Positions 51,362 to 58,889 of a stretch of 64,000 bases of DNA are shown piece by piece. Made by a program: the position numbers and the translations under genes. The first letter of the stretch is position 1, and the number at the start of each line of letters is the position of its first letter. The notes under the pieces were generated by a model, which searched no databases, was not told the DNA's origin, and saw only the letters and a program-made list of their open reading frames with translations. The stretch comes from Acuticoccus sp965213555 (GTDB lineage: Bacteria > Pseudomonadota > Alphaproteobacteria > Rhizobiales > Amorphaceae): positions 3,162,001 through 3,226,000 of the forward strand of contig NZ_OZ243890.1 of assembly GCF_965213555.1 (NCBI RefSeq), given 5' to 3'.

Positions 51362-51430
51362 CGCCGCTCGCACGGTCCGGAACCCAAGGCAGGCGCACCG
51401 CGCCATGGCGGACGGGACGCGCCCTCTCGG

Positions 51431-52447
51431 ATGTGGCAGATCGTGAAGCGCACGCACCGCTTCGCGGGGCGCGGCTCAGGAGTGACCCGCTTGGCTTTCG
51501 CCCTCAGCTCAACCGAGGTTGACCGCGACACCCTCCGCGGCATGGCGCTGATGGTGGGCGCCGCCGTCGTGATGCCCTGCCTCGACGCGGTCGCCAAGTG
51601 GCTCGGCCAGTCCATGTCGCCCGCACAGATCGCCGTCATGCGCTTTGCCCTTCAGACGGGGCTCCTCGCGGTCGCCCTCACCCTGGCGCGGCGCCCCCTC
51701 GTCGATCGCCTGGTCCTCAAGGCCTTCCCCAAGCTTGCGCTCGCCGGGGCGTTCACGTCCGTTGCGACGCTGGTCTTCTTCTGGGGGCTTCAAGTGCTGC
51801 CCCTCGCGAACGCCGTCGCGATCTTCTTCGTCGCGCCCCTCATCCTCACGGCGTTCGGCGCGCTGTTCCTCGGCGAACGCGTGGGGCTCCACCGCGGCGC
51901 TGCCGTCGTCGTCGGCCTCGTAGGCGCCCTCATCGTCATCAGGCCCAACTTCCTGGAGTTCGGGTGGATCGCGATCCTCCCCCTCATCGCCGCCACCGCG
52001 TTCGCCGCCGTGATGACGACGCTGCGCTCCGCCCGCCTCGCCCTCGACGGGTTCCGCACCCAGCTCGTCACCGGAGCCTTCGCAGGAGGAATCCTCGCCA
52101 TAGGCCTCGTCCTAGGCACGCTCCTCGACATCTCCGTCTTCGAGGTGTCCGTCCCCGCCGCCGACCTCGTGCCCCTGATCGTCGCCCTCGGCGTCCTCGG
52201 CACGCTCGGGGGGGCAATGATGGTCTTCGCCATGAGGTTCGGCGAGGCGAGCCTTCTCGCCCCCCTCCAGTATGTCGAGATCGTCGCTGCGGTGATGCTC
52301 GGCTACCTCGTCTTCCACGAGTGGCCGGACGCGCTTACCTTCCTTGGCATGGCGATCATCCTCGCTGCCGGCCTCTACACGGTCCATCGCGAGCGCAGGC
52401 GCGTGAGGAACCGGCCGCTCGCGGCAAGCCCTGGAGCCCACCCATGA
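51431..52447 (+). CDS. EamA/DMT family transporter
   Basis: An up to 338-residue protein with ten hydrophobic helices in two EamA repeats; typical pieces are LVFFWGLQVLPLANAVAIFF, GERVGLHRGAAVVVGLVGAL and LQYVEIVAAVMLGYLVFHEW. The start is uncertain: ATG 51431 lacks a ribosome site and GTG 51482 (conserved region starts soon after) is possible. Members export amino acids or other metabolites. Its stop overlaps the ATG of the large-subunit C-half by 4 nt (ATGA), so the two are translationally coupled although functionally unrelated. Confidence 0.88.
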   Translation: MWQIVKRTHRFAGRGSGVTRLAFALSSTEVDRDTLRGMALMVGAAVVMPCLDAVAKWLGQSMSPAQIAVMRFALQTGLLAVALTLARRPLVDRLVLKAFPKLALAGAFTSVATLVFFWGLQVLPLANAVAIFFVAPLILTAFGALFLGERVGLHRGAAVVVGLVGALIVIRPNFLEFGWIAILPLIAATAFAAVMTTLRSARLALDGFRTQLVTGAFAGGILAIGLVLGTLLDISVFEVSVPAADLVPLIVALGVLGTLGGAMMVFAMRFGEASLLAPLQYVEIVAAVMLGYLVFHEWPDALTFLGMAIILAAGLYTVHRERRRVRNRPLAASPGAHP

Positions 52448-53481
52448 CCCTCCATCGCGGCCGCGGCTTCGCGTGCATCAACTACCCCATCGGCATGAAC
52501 CTCGGCGGCGACCCGTCCCAGGCCCTCGTCCACTCCAACCCCGACGGCAAGTTCATGGTGGCGCTGTCGTCCATCGACCTCGGCCAGGGCATGAAGTCGG
52601 TGACGCGGCAGATCGCGGCCGAGACGCTCGGCGTCCCCATCGAGGACGTCTACGTGGACACCGCCGACTCCGACACCGGCCCGCACTGCATGGGCTCGTT
52701 CGCGTCGCGTGGCACCCACCGCGTCGGCAACGCGGTGATCGCCGCGGCCAAGGAGGCCCGCGCCGTCCTCCTCGAGGCCGCCGCGGAGGAGCTCGAGGTC
52801 AACGCCACCGATCTCGTGACGGACGGGCGCGGCAACATCCACGTCAGGGGCGCGCCATCGCGCTCCATCACGGTGGCCCAGGCGAGCCAGTCGGCCCAGT
52901 TCAAGCAGGGCCGCACGGTGTCGGGCCGGGGCATCTTCCTCATCCCGCTGTCGGAGGTGGATGCCCAGACCGGCGAGATGACCCCGGTCTCGTGCTACGC
53001 CCACGCCGCGATGATCGTCGACGTCGAGGTGGACGATGAGACCGGCGAGGTCGCCGTGACGCAGATGAACTCCGCCTACGAGCTCGGCCGCGCGCTCAAC
53101 CCCAAGCTCGTCGAGCAGCAGCTGGTCGGCGGCGCCTGGATGGGCATGAGTCATGCGCTCTACGAGACCACCGAGCCGTACTACCCCGACCGCCGCGAGG
53201 GTCCCGTCGACTTCAACCACTACCTCATGCCCGGGCCCGGCGACATCGCCCCGCACAACGTCGCCGTCCTGGAGCGTCCGGCGCCCGATGGCCCCTTCGG
53301 CGGCAAGGGACCGGGCGAGATGTGCGCCAACCCGGTGCTGCCGGCCGTCGCCAACGCCGTGTTCGACGCAGTCGGCGTACGCATCACCGACCTCCCCATC
53401 ACCCCGGAGAAGGTGCTGCGCGGCCTGCGCGACAACGGCGGCGTCCGCCCCAGCCGCCGCGCCGCCGCCGCTCGCTCGTAG
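52444..53481 (+). CDS. Mo-hydroxylase large subunit, C-terminal half (split gene)
   Basis: A 345-residue protein that begins MTLHRGRGFACINYPIGMN, exactly at the point in the CoxL/XdhB chain where the N-half (49046-50740) ends. It has the Mo-cofactor segments VALSSIDLGQGMKSVTRQIA, DSDTGPHCMGSFASRGTHRV and FGGKGPGEMCANPVLPAVAN; the Glu of GPGE is the catalytic base. It ends with the usual PEKVLRGLRDN. Together the two halves give about 795 homologous residues, a full large subunit. It starts within the EamA stop, so expression depends on that upstream gene. Confidence 0.9.
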   Translation: MTLHRGRGFACINYPIGMNLGGDPSQALVHSNPDGKFMVALSSIDLGQGMKSVTRQIAAETLGVPIEDVYVDTADSDTGPHCMGSFASRGTHRVGNAVIAAAKEARAVLLEAAAEELEVNATDLVTDGRGNIHVRGAPSRSITVAQASQSAQFKQGRTVSGRGIFLIPLSEVDAQTGEMTPVSCYAHAAMIVDVEVDDETGEVAVTQMNSAYELGRALNPKLVEQQLVGGAWMGMSHALYETTEPYYPDRREGPVDFNHYLMPGPGDIAPHNVAVLERPAPDGPFGGKGPGEMCANPVLPAVANAVFDAVGVRITDLPITPEKVLRGLRDNGGVRPSRRAAAARS

Positions 53482-53555
53482 CAGGGGCGCGCAGACGTCC
53501 AGCCTCGCAGGGGACGTCGATCCGATCCGCCGCGCACCGGCGTTCGACCCCTTCA

Positions 53556-53682
53556 ATCATTCCGGTGGAAGACCCGCCGGAGGCCGGTCTTCCCTCGAAG
53601 CGACATTCCGGCGGAGCCGACACCCTCAGGACCGTGCCGAGGGCGCCTCGGGTCAAGGCCGAAGAGCGAAGCGTGCCTTGAC
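53556..53682. repeat. Dispersed palindromic repeat, copy B
   Basis: The second copy of the element at 47561-47685, here in the 275-nt intergenic gap after the split large-subunit half. Inverted repeats are perfect: GGAAGACC (53567-53574) with GGTCTTCC (53586-53593), and GTCAAGGC (53652-53659) with GCCTTGAC (53675-53682). The two copies are in the same orientation about 6 kb apart. Nothing else is recognised in this gap. Confidence 0.82.
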
Positions 53683-53756
53683 GCGCGGGGCCCTCGGCGC
53701 GAGCATTCCCCTCCGAGAGGGCTTTTGGCGCTCCGGCCGCAACCGCGAGCGCTTAC

Positions 53757-54638
53757 GTGCCCATCCGTCCCACCATCGCCGGCATCGACGGCCCCGACCG
53801 CCTCGCCGAGGCGCTGCGCGACGCGCAGTACCTCGCCGGCGACGACCTCGCCACGGCCGCCTACCTCGCCCTCGCGCTGGGCAAGCCGCTGCTCCTCGAG
53901 GGTGCGCCAGGCGTCGGCAAGACCGAGGCAGCGAAGGCCATCGCCTCCATCCTCGGCCGCGAGCTCCTGCGCCTGCAGTGCTACGAGGGGATCGACGCCG
54001 CCACCGCGCTCTACGAGTGGAACTACCCGCGCCAGATGCTCGCGATCCGCCAGGCGGGCGAGGCCTACGTCAACATCTACGCCGACGACTACCTCATCGC
54101 ACGGCCCATGCTGGAGGCGCTGCGCGACCCGCGCGGCACCGTCCTCCTCATCGACGAGGTGGACCGCGCCGACCACGAGTTCGAGGCGTTCCTCCTGGAG
54201 TTCCTGTCCGACTTCTCGATATCCATCCCCGAGCGCGGCACGGTGCGGGCTGACGAGCACCCCGTCGTCATCCTGACGTCGAACCGCACCCGCGAGCTAC
54301 ACGAAGCGCTGCGGCGGCGCTGCGTCTACCACTGGATCGATTACCCCGACGCTCGCCGCGAGGCCGACATCGTGATGATGCGCGCGTCCTCCGTGGCCCG
54401 CACCACGGCCGAGCGCGTGGTGGCGGCGGTCGCGCAGCTCCGCGCCGAGCCCCTCGCCAAGGTCCCCGGCATCGCCGAGACCGTGGAGTGGGCCGAGGCG
54501 GCGACGCTCCTCGCGCGCCAGGGCGAGGCGTGGCCTGCCGCCTTCCGTCGCGCCATCGGCGTCGCGCTGAAGGACGCCGACGACCTTGCCTACGTGGCGC
54601 CGCGGCTCGACGCGATCCTCACCGACGCCGCCGCCTGA
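53757..54638 (+). CDS. coxD: MoxR-type AAA+ ATPase, CoxD-like
   Basis: A 293-residue ATPase starting at GTG. Walker A is EGAPGVGKTE (about 44-53), Walker B TVLLIDEVDRAD, and sensor-1 VILTSNRTREL. It matches the MoxR/CoxD type that, with a VWA partner, matures the Mo active site of CO dehydrogenase-like enzymes. The partner gene coxE-like follows at 55124, with a DoxX gene between them. Its place just after the second Mo-hydroxylase supports a maturation role for that enzyme. Confidence 0.86.
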   Translation: MPIRPTIAGIDGPDRLAEALRDAQYLAGDDLATAAYLALALGKPLLLEGAPGVGKTEAAKAIASILGRELLRLQCYEGIDAATALYEWNYPRQMLAIRQAGEAYVNIYADDYLIARPMLEALRDPRGTVLLIDEVDRADHEFEAFLLEFLSDFSISIPERGTVRADEHPVVILTSNRTRELHEALRRRCVYHWIDYPDARREADIVMMRASSVARTTAERVVAAVAQLRAEPLAKVPGIAETVEWAEAATLLARQGEAWPAAFRRAIGVALKDADDLAYVAPRLDAILTDAAA

Positions 54639-54665
54639 CCGGGGCAGAACGCTGGAGACTATGCC

Positions 54666-55100
54666 GTGAGCACGACCCCATCGGCCACGACCGGCACCGC
54701 TGGCGGACGGCTCGCCGCCTACGCGCCGGTCATGCTCAGCGTCCTGCGCATCGTCGCGGCGCTGATCTTCTTCGCCCACGGATCGCAGAAGCTCCTCGGC
54801 TTCCCGCCGACCGACACGTCCCCGGAAGCGTTCACGCTATCCTGGATCGCTGGCGTGCTCGAGCTCGTCGGCGGGTCGCTGCTCCTCGTCGGCCTGTTCA
54901 CCCGGCCGGTGGCCTTCATCCTGTCGGGACAGATGGCGTTCGCGTACTGGCTGGCGCACGCGCCGCGCAGCCCGTTCCCGGTGGAGAACGGCGGCGACGC
55001 ATCGATCCTCTACTGCTTCGTGTTCCTCTACCTCGTGTTCGCCGGCCCCGGCCCGCTCAGCCTCGACGCTGCGATGTCCGGCCGAGCGCGCAGCACCTGA
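54666..55100 (+). CDS. DoxX family membrane protein
   Basis: A 144-residue protein starting at GTG, with four hydrophobic helices. Family motifs are ALIFFAHGSQKLLGF near residue 40, GVLELVGGSLLLVGLFTRPV, and MAFAYWLAHAPRSPFPVENG. DoxX-like proteins are small quinone-linked or stress-related membrane proteins with poorly defined function. It lies between the coxD- and coxE-like genes, 27 nt and 23 nt from each. Confidence 0.87.
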   Translation: MSTTPSATTGTAGGRLAAYAPVMLSVLRIVAALIFFAHGSQKLLGFPPTDTSPEAFTLSWIAGVLELVGGSLLLVGLFTRPVAFILSGQMAFAYWLAHAPRSPFPVENGGDASILYCFVFLYLVFAGPGPLSLDAAMSGRARST

Positions 55101-55123
55101 CGCGCTCGCCGGCGTGCGATCGA

Positions 55124-56266
55124 ATGCCCGAGCCGTTGCCACGCGCCGTCCGCCCGTTCGTCACCTTTGCGACGCGTCTGCGCGCCAACGACTTCCTCGC
55201 AGCGCAAGAGCAGACCCAAACCTTCGTCGCAGCCGTGGGGCTGCTCGGCCCGCGACGCATGGCCGACGTCTACGCCGCGGCGCTCGCGACGTTCGGGCCG
55301 GCGCCGGAGCGGCGTGCGGCGTTCGACGCGCTGTTCCGCGCCCACTTCCTCGGCCACACGCTCGCCGCGCCGGCGGCCTCGGACGACGATGAGGTCGAGG
55401 TCGCCGAGCCGGGGGAGGGCGAGGCCGAGTGGTTGCCACCCGACGAGGAGACGCGCTCCGGCGAGGAAGCGACCGCGGCCGAGGCGCTCGCCGGGCGCAC
55501 CTTCGCGCCGGCCGGCGAGGCCGAGGCCATGCGGCGCTTCCGCCGCGCCGCCGCCGCGCGGCTGCCGCGACGTCGCTCCCGCCGGCTCGGGGCGAGCCGC
55601 GCCGGCGAGCGGCTCGACATGCGCCGGGCGCTGAAGGAGGCGGTGCGGCGCGACGGCGAGGTGATGCGCCTGCCGCGGCTCGCCCGACGGACGCGGCAGC
55701 GCCGCATCCTCCTCCTCCTCGACGTGTCGGGCTCGATGGCGGCGCACACCGACGGGGCGCTGCGCTTCGCCCATACGCTGGTGCGCACCGCCGAGCGCGT
55801 CGAGGCGTTCACCGTCGGCACCCGGCTCACAAGGGTGACGCGCCCGCTCGCCCGGCGCTCGGCGGTGGCCGCCCTCGACGCCGCGTCGGCCGCGGTGCCT
55901 GACTGGGACGGCGGCACGCGGCTCGGCGACGCGCTCGCCTCCTTCCTCGCCGTGCCGCGGTATGCCGGCTTCGCCCGCTCTGCCGTGGTCATCATCCTGT
56001 CGGACGGCCTGGAGCGCGGCGACCCGGCGGCGCTGATCGGCGCCGTCACCCGGCTGTCGCGTCTCGCCCACGCGATCCTGTGGCTGTCGCCGCTCGCTGC
56101 CGATCCCCGCTATGCGCCGCAGACGGAGGCGCTCGCCGCCATCCAGCCCATGCTGACGCGCCTGGGCGACGGCTCCTCACCCGCGGCGGTGGCGGATGAG
56201 GTGCTGTCCTTCGCACGGCACCTTGCGGCGAACGCCGGCTCGCCGCTGCGCACCGATCCGCGCTAA
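55124..56266 (+). CDS. coxE: VWA-domain protein, CoxE-like
   Basis: A 380-residue protein. The N-terminal ~190 residues are charged and helical; residues about 195-370 form a von Willebrand A domain with MIDAS motif LLLLDVSGSM, the later Thr region in DWDGGTRLGDAL and Asp in VIILSDGLERGD. Paired with the MoxR ATPase it matches CoxE, which acts with CoxD in Mo-enzyme maturation. The longer open frame upstream covers the DoxX gene and is not real. The ATG at 55124 is the first in the homologous region. Confidence 0.85.
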   Translation: MPEPLPRAVRPFVTFATRLRANDFLAAQEQTQTFVAAVGLLGPRRMADVYAAALATFGPAPERRAAFDALFRAHFLGHTLAAPAASDDDEVEVAEPGEGEAEWLPPDEETRSGEEATAAEALAGRTFAPAGEAEAMRRFRRAAAARLPRRRSRRLGASRAGERLDMRRALKEAVRRDGEVMRLPRLARRTRQRRILLLLDVSGSMAAHTDGALRFAHTLVRTAERVEAFTVGTRLTRVTRPLARRSAVAALDAASAAVPDWDGGTRLGDALASFLAVPRYAGFARSAVVIILSDGLERGDPAALIGAVTRLSRLAHAILWLSPLAADPRYAPQTEALAAIQPMLTRLGDGSSPAAVADEVLSFARHLAANAGSPLRTDPR

Positions 56267-56358
56267 GGCAGGGTGGAGCGGCCTACCATCCCGTCCGTGC
56301 GCCTGCGTCCGCAAGGCCTCGGGACGGTGGGTCGCTAGCGCCAAAGCCGAGGGAGCCC

Positions 56359-57246
56359 ATGGAGATCGTCGACGCCCACCATCACATTTGGCGCCGCGCC
56401 GACCTGCCCTGGCTCCTCGGTCCCACCGTGCCGCGCATCTTCGGCCCCTACGACGAGATCAAGCGCGACTACCTCATCGACGAGTACCTCGCCGACATCG
56501 ACGGCACCGGCGTTGCCCGTTCGGTCTATGTGCAGGCCAACTGGGCGCCCAACTGGTTCGCCGACGAGGTCGCCTGGGTCAGCCGCGTCGCCGAGCGCTC
56601 GGGTTGGCCGCACGCCATCGTCGGCTACGTGGACATGGGCCAGGAGGATGCTCGGGGCGACCTCGACCGGCTCGCCGCCTACCCGCTGATGCGCGGCGTG
56701 CGCCACCAGATGCATTGGCACCACAACCCGCTCTACCGCTTCGCTGGCGGGCCGGACGTCGTCGGGTCGGAGGCGGTCCGGCAGAACGTGGCGCGGCTCG
56801 CCGACCATGGCTGGGTGTTCGAGCTCCAGGTCTTCTCGCAGCAGGCGGACGCTGCGCTGGCCCTCGTCGAGGCGTGCCCCGAGGTCACGTTCGTGCTCCA
56901 GCACGCTGGCATGCCGGAGGATCTCACGGACGAGGGACGCGAGGAGTGGCGCGAGGCGATCGGCCGCCTCGCCGCGCGACCCAACGTCGTGTGCAAGGTC
57001 TCTGGGTTCGGCACCTTCGTGCGCCGCCTGGCGCCCGAGCACGTGGCCTGGACGACGAGCGAGGCGCTCGCCCTGTTCGGCGCCGAGCGCTGCCTCTACG
57101 GCTCCAACTTCCCGATCGAGAAGATCTGGACCGACTATGCGAGCCTGCTGAACTCAGTCCTCGGTGCGCTCGAGCCGTTCAGCGAGCAGGAGCGCGACGA
57201 CGTCCTGCGGCGGACGGCGCAAAGGGTCTATCGGCTGGCCGAGTGA
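56359..57246 (+). CDS. Amidohydrolase family (amidohydrolase_2) lactonase-like enzyme
   Basis: A 295-residue TIM-barrel hydrolase with GAGGGAGCCC before the ATG. The metal-binding HxH occurs in IVDAHHHIW at the N-terminus, the second-strand His in GVRHQMHWHHNP, another in VLQHAGMPE and the C-terminal Asp region in CLYGSNFPIEKIW (with Asn where many members have Asp). Relatives include L-fuconolactonase, rhamnonolactonase and 2-pyrone-4,6-dicarboxylate lactonase. It is likely a cytoplasmic lactonase. Substrate is not determinable. Confidence 0.85.
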   Translation: MEIVDAHHHIWRRADLPWLLGPTVPRIFGPYDEIKRDYLIDEYLADIDGTGVARSVYVQANWAPNWFADEVAWVSRVAERSGWPHAIVGYVDMGQEDARGDLDRLAAYPLMRGVRHQMHWHHNPLYRFAGGPDVVGSEAVRQNVARLADHGWVFELQVFSQQADAALALVEACPEVTFVLQHAGMPEDLTDEGREEWREAIGRLAARPNVVCKVSGFGTFVRRLAPEHVAWTTSEALALFGAERCLYGSNFPIEKIWTDYASLLNSVLGALEPFSEQERDDVLRRTAQRVYRLAE

Positions 57247-57385
57247 TCGGGCGTCCTCTTGGCGGAGCTGAAGAGACGCTAACGCAGTCGGAAGCACGAG
57301 CGCTCGAGGAAGCGGCGCGCGGCTGGGCGCGGCGACCGGCCCGAGCGTCCTCGCGCTCTTCAGTGGACGTGGTAGCCTCCCCCGC

Positions 57386-57754
57386 ATGGCGCACAAGCCC
57401 GAGGGCTATCCTACGGTCTCTCCCTACCTGCTGGTCCCGGACCCGCAGGCGCTGCTCGACTTCGCCGCGTCGGCGTTTGGCGCCGAGCCGCTGAGGGTGA
57501 TCCCCGACGGCGCCGGCCGCATCCTGCACGCCGAGTTCCGGATCGAGGACTCGGTGGTGATGCTGGGCGGAATGCCGGGCGGGCCGGGGGGGCATCTGCA
57601 CCTCTACCTCGCCGATCCCGACGCGGCCTTCCTCCGCGCCGTCGACGCCGGCGCGGAGGAGGTGCAGCCGATGACCGAGAAGGGCGACGGCGACCGCCGC
57701 GGAGGCGTCCGCGATCCGTCGGGCACGACTTGGTGGCTGTCGCGGCAGCTCTGA
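57386..57754 (+). CDS. VOC superfamily (PhnB/glyoxalase-like) protein
   Basis: A 122-residue protein of the vicinal oxygen chelate fold. It begins GYPTVSPYLLVPDPQALLDF, a PhnB-like start, and continues HAEFRIEDSVVMLGG and HLHLYLADPDAAFLRAVDAG, ending DPSGTTWWLSRQL. Such proteins range from metal-dependent isomerases to antibiotic-binding proteins. It stands alone with 139 nt upstream and 286 nt downstream, in which I see no other gene. Confidence 0.85.
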   Translation: MAHKPEGYPTVSPYLLVPDPQALLDFAASAFGAEPLRVIPDGAGRILHAEFRIEDSVVMLGGMPGGPGGHLHLYLADPDAAFLRAVDAGAEEVQPMTEKGDGDRRGGVRDPSGTTWWLSRQL

Positions 57755-58040
57755 ACATGCGCTTCCTCGCGGCGCCTCGCTCGCGGCGGCGACGATTGGG
57801 CCTGACTGGGCCCTCCCGCTCCAAGTGTGCACACCACGGCGCTGAGGACGTGATTAATGCGCGCGATCCAGCCGCCCTTCCGTCGAGCATGGCACTCGCG
57901 AGTTTTTCAGACCCTCCGCCATGCCGTCCGTCCCGGTGCCTCGCTAGTCTTGCGCTGGCCTGGGTCGCGCGCCCAGCCGGCGACCGCCCTGCCGAGGGCC
58001 GCGCCGGCGCGAGCCCGAGGGCGAGGCGACGGAGGGGACC

Positions 58041-58889
58041 ATGGCGCTCGAGATCAAGCTGCTCGACTACGGAGACATCGAGCTCGAATCGTCCTTCCTG
58101 GTGCTCGGGCGCGACTGCGGCCGCACCCGCCGAGTCTACACCTACGGGTTCCTGATCACCGGCGGCCGTTACCCCATCGTCGTCGACACCGGCTACCGCG
58201 ACAACGCCATCATGGAGACGCTCGGCATGCGCGGGCTCTCCTTCCACGAGAACCAGATCGAGAACCAGCTCGCGCGCCACGGCGTGAAGCCCGGCGACGT
58301 GCGCTACGTGTGCCACACGCACCTCCACATCGACCACGCAGGCAAGGACGACCGCTTCCCCATGTCGACCACCGTGGTGCTCAACCGCCGCGAGCTCGAA
58401 CACTCCGTGTCCGGCCTCATGCACCCGCAGTACCCCAAGCCCGATATCCAGCACCTCATCGAGCGGCTGCACACGCCGGGCGCCCTGCGCTTCGAGGACA
58501 CGGACCTCACCGGGGAGGTTGAGCTCATCCCGGGCGTCACCCTCGACTGGGCCGGCGCCCACACCGAGGGCTCCATGAACATCCACGTGGAGACGGCCGA
58601 GGGGCGCGCTACGATCTGCGGTGACGTGATCTACGACTTCAACGACCAGGTGGTGACGCCGCTCAACGAGGTGAACGACCACGAGCCGCGCGTCACCGGC
58701 AACCATTCCGTCTCCAAGCGCGAGGAGAAGGCGGCGATCAAGAAGCTCCTCGCCGGCTCGCGCTTCCTGCTGCCTATCCACGACAAGCCTGCGAGGATCG
58801 AGCACGCCCGCGTCGTCGGCCGCCTCGACCTCGCCGTGCCCGGTCCGATCACCCAGACGGTGCCGCGGCGCGAGTGGTTCCCCGCCTGA
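58041..58889 (+). CDS. Metallo-beta-lactamase fold hydrolase, N-acyl-homoserine-lactonase-like
   Basis: A 282-residue protein; GGAGGGGACC precedes the ATG. The zinc motif HTHLHIDHAG is intact (about 93-102). Other MBL residues are GAHTEGSMNIHV, GDVIYDFND and the late LPIHDKPARI. The layout (YGFLITGGRYPIVVDTGYRD at the start) resembles AiiA/AttM-type lactonases, which open acyl-homoserine lactones, but many relatives act on other lactones. Its stop overlaps the start of the SMP-30/isochorismatase fusion gene by one base, so the two likely act on one pathway. Confidence 0.87.
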   Translation: MALEIKLLDYGDIELESSFLVLGRDCGRTRRVYTYGFLITGGRYPIVVDTGYRDNAIMETLGMRGLSFHENQIENQLARHGVKPGDVRYVCHTHLHIDHAGKDDRFPMSTTVVLNRRELEHSVSGLMHPQYPKPDIQHLIERLHTPGALRFEDTDLTGEVELIPGVTLDWAGAHTEGSMNIHVETAEGRATICGDVIYDFNDQVVTPLNEVNDHEPRVTGNHSVSKREEKAAIKKLLAGSRFLLPIHDKPARIEHARVVGRLDLAVPGPITQTVPRREWFPA

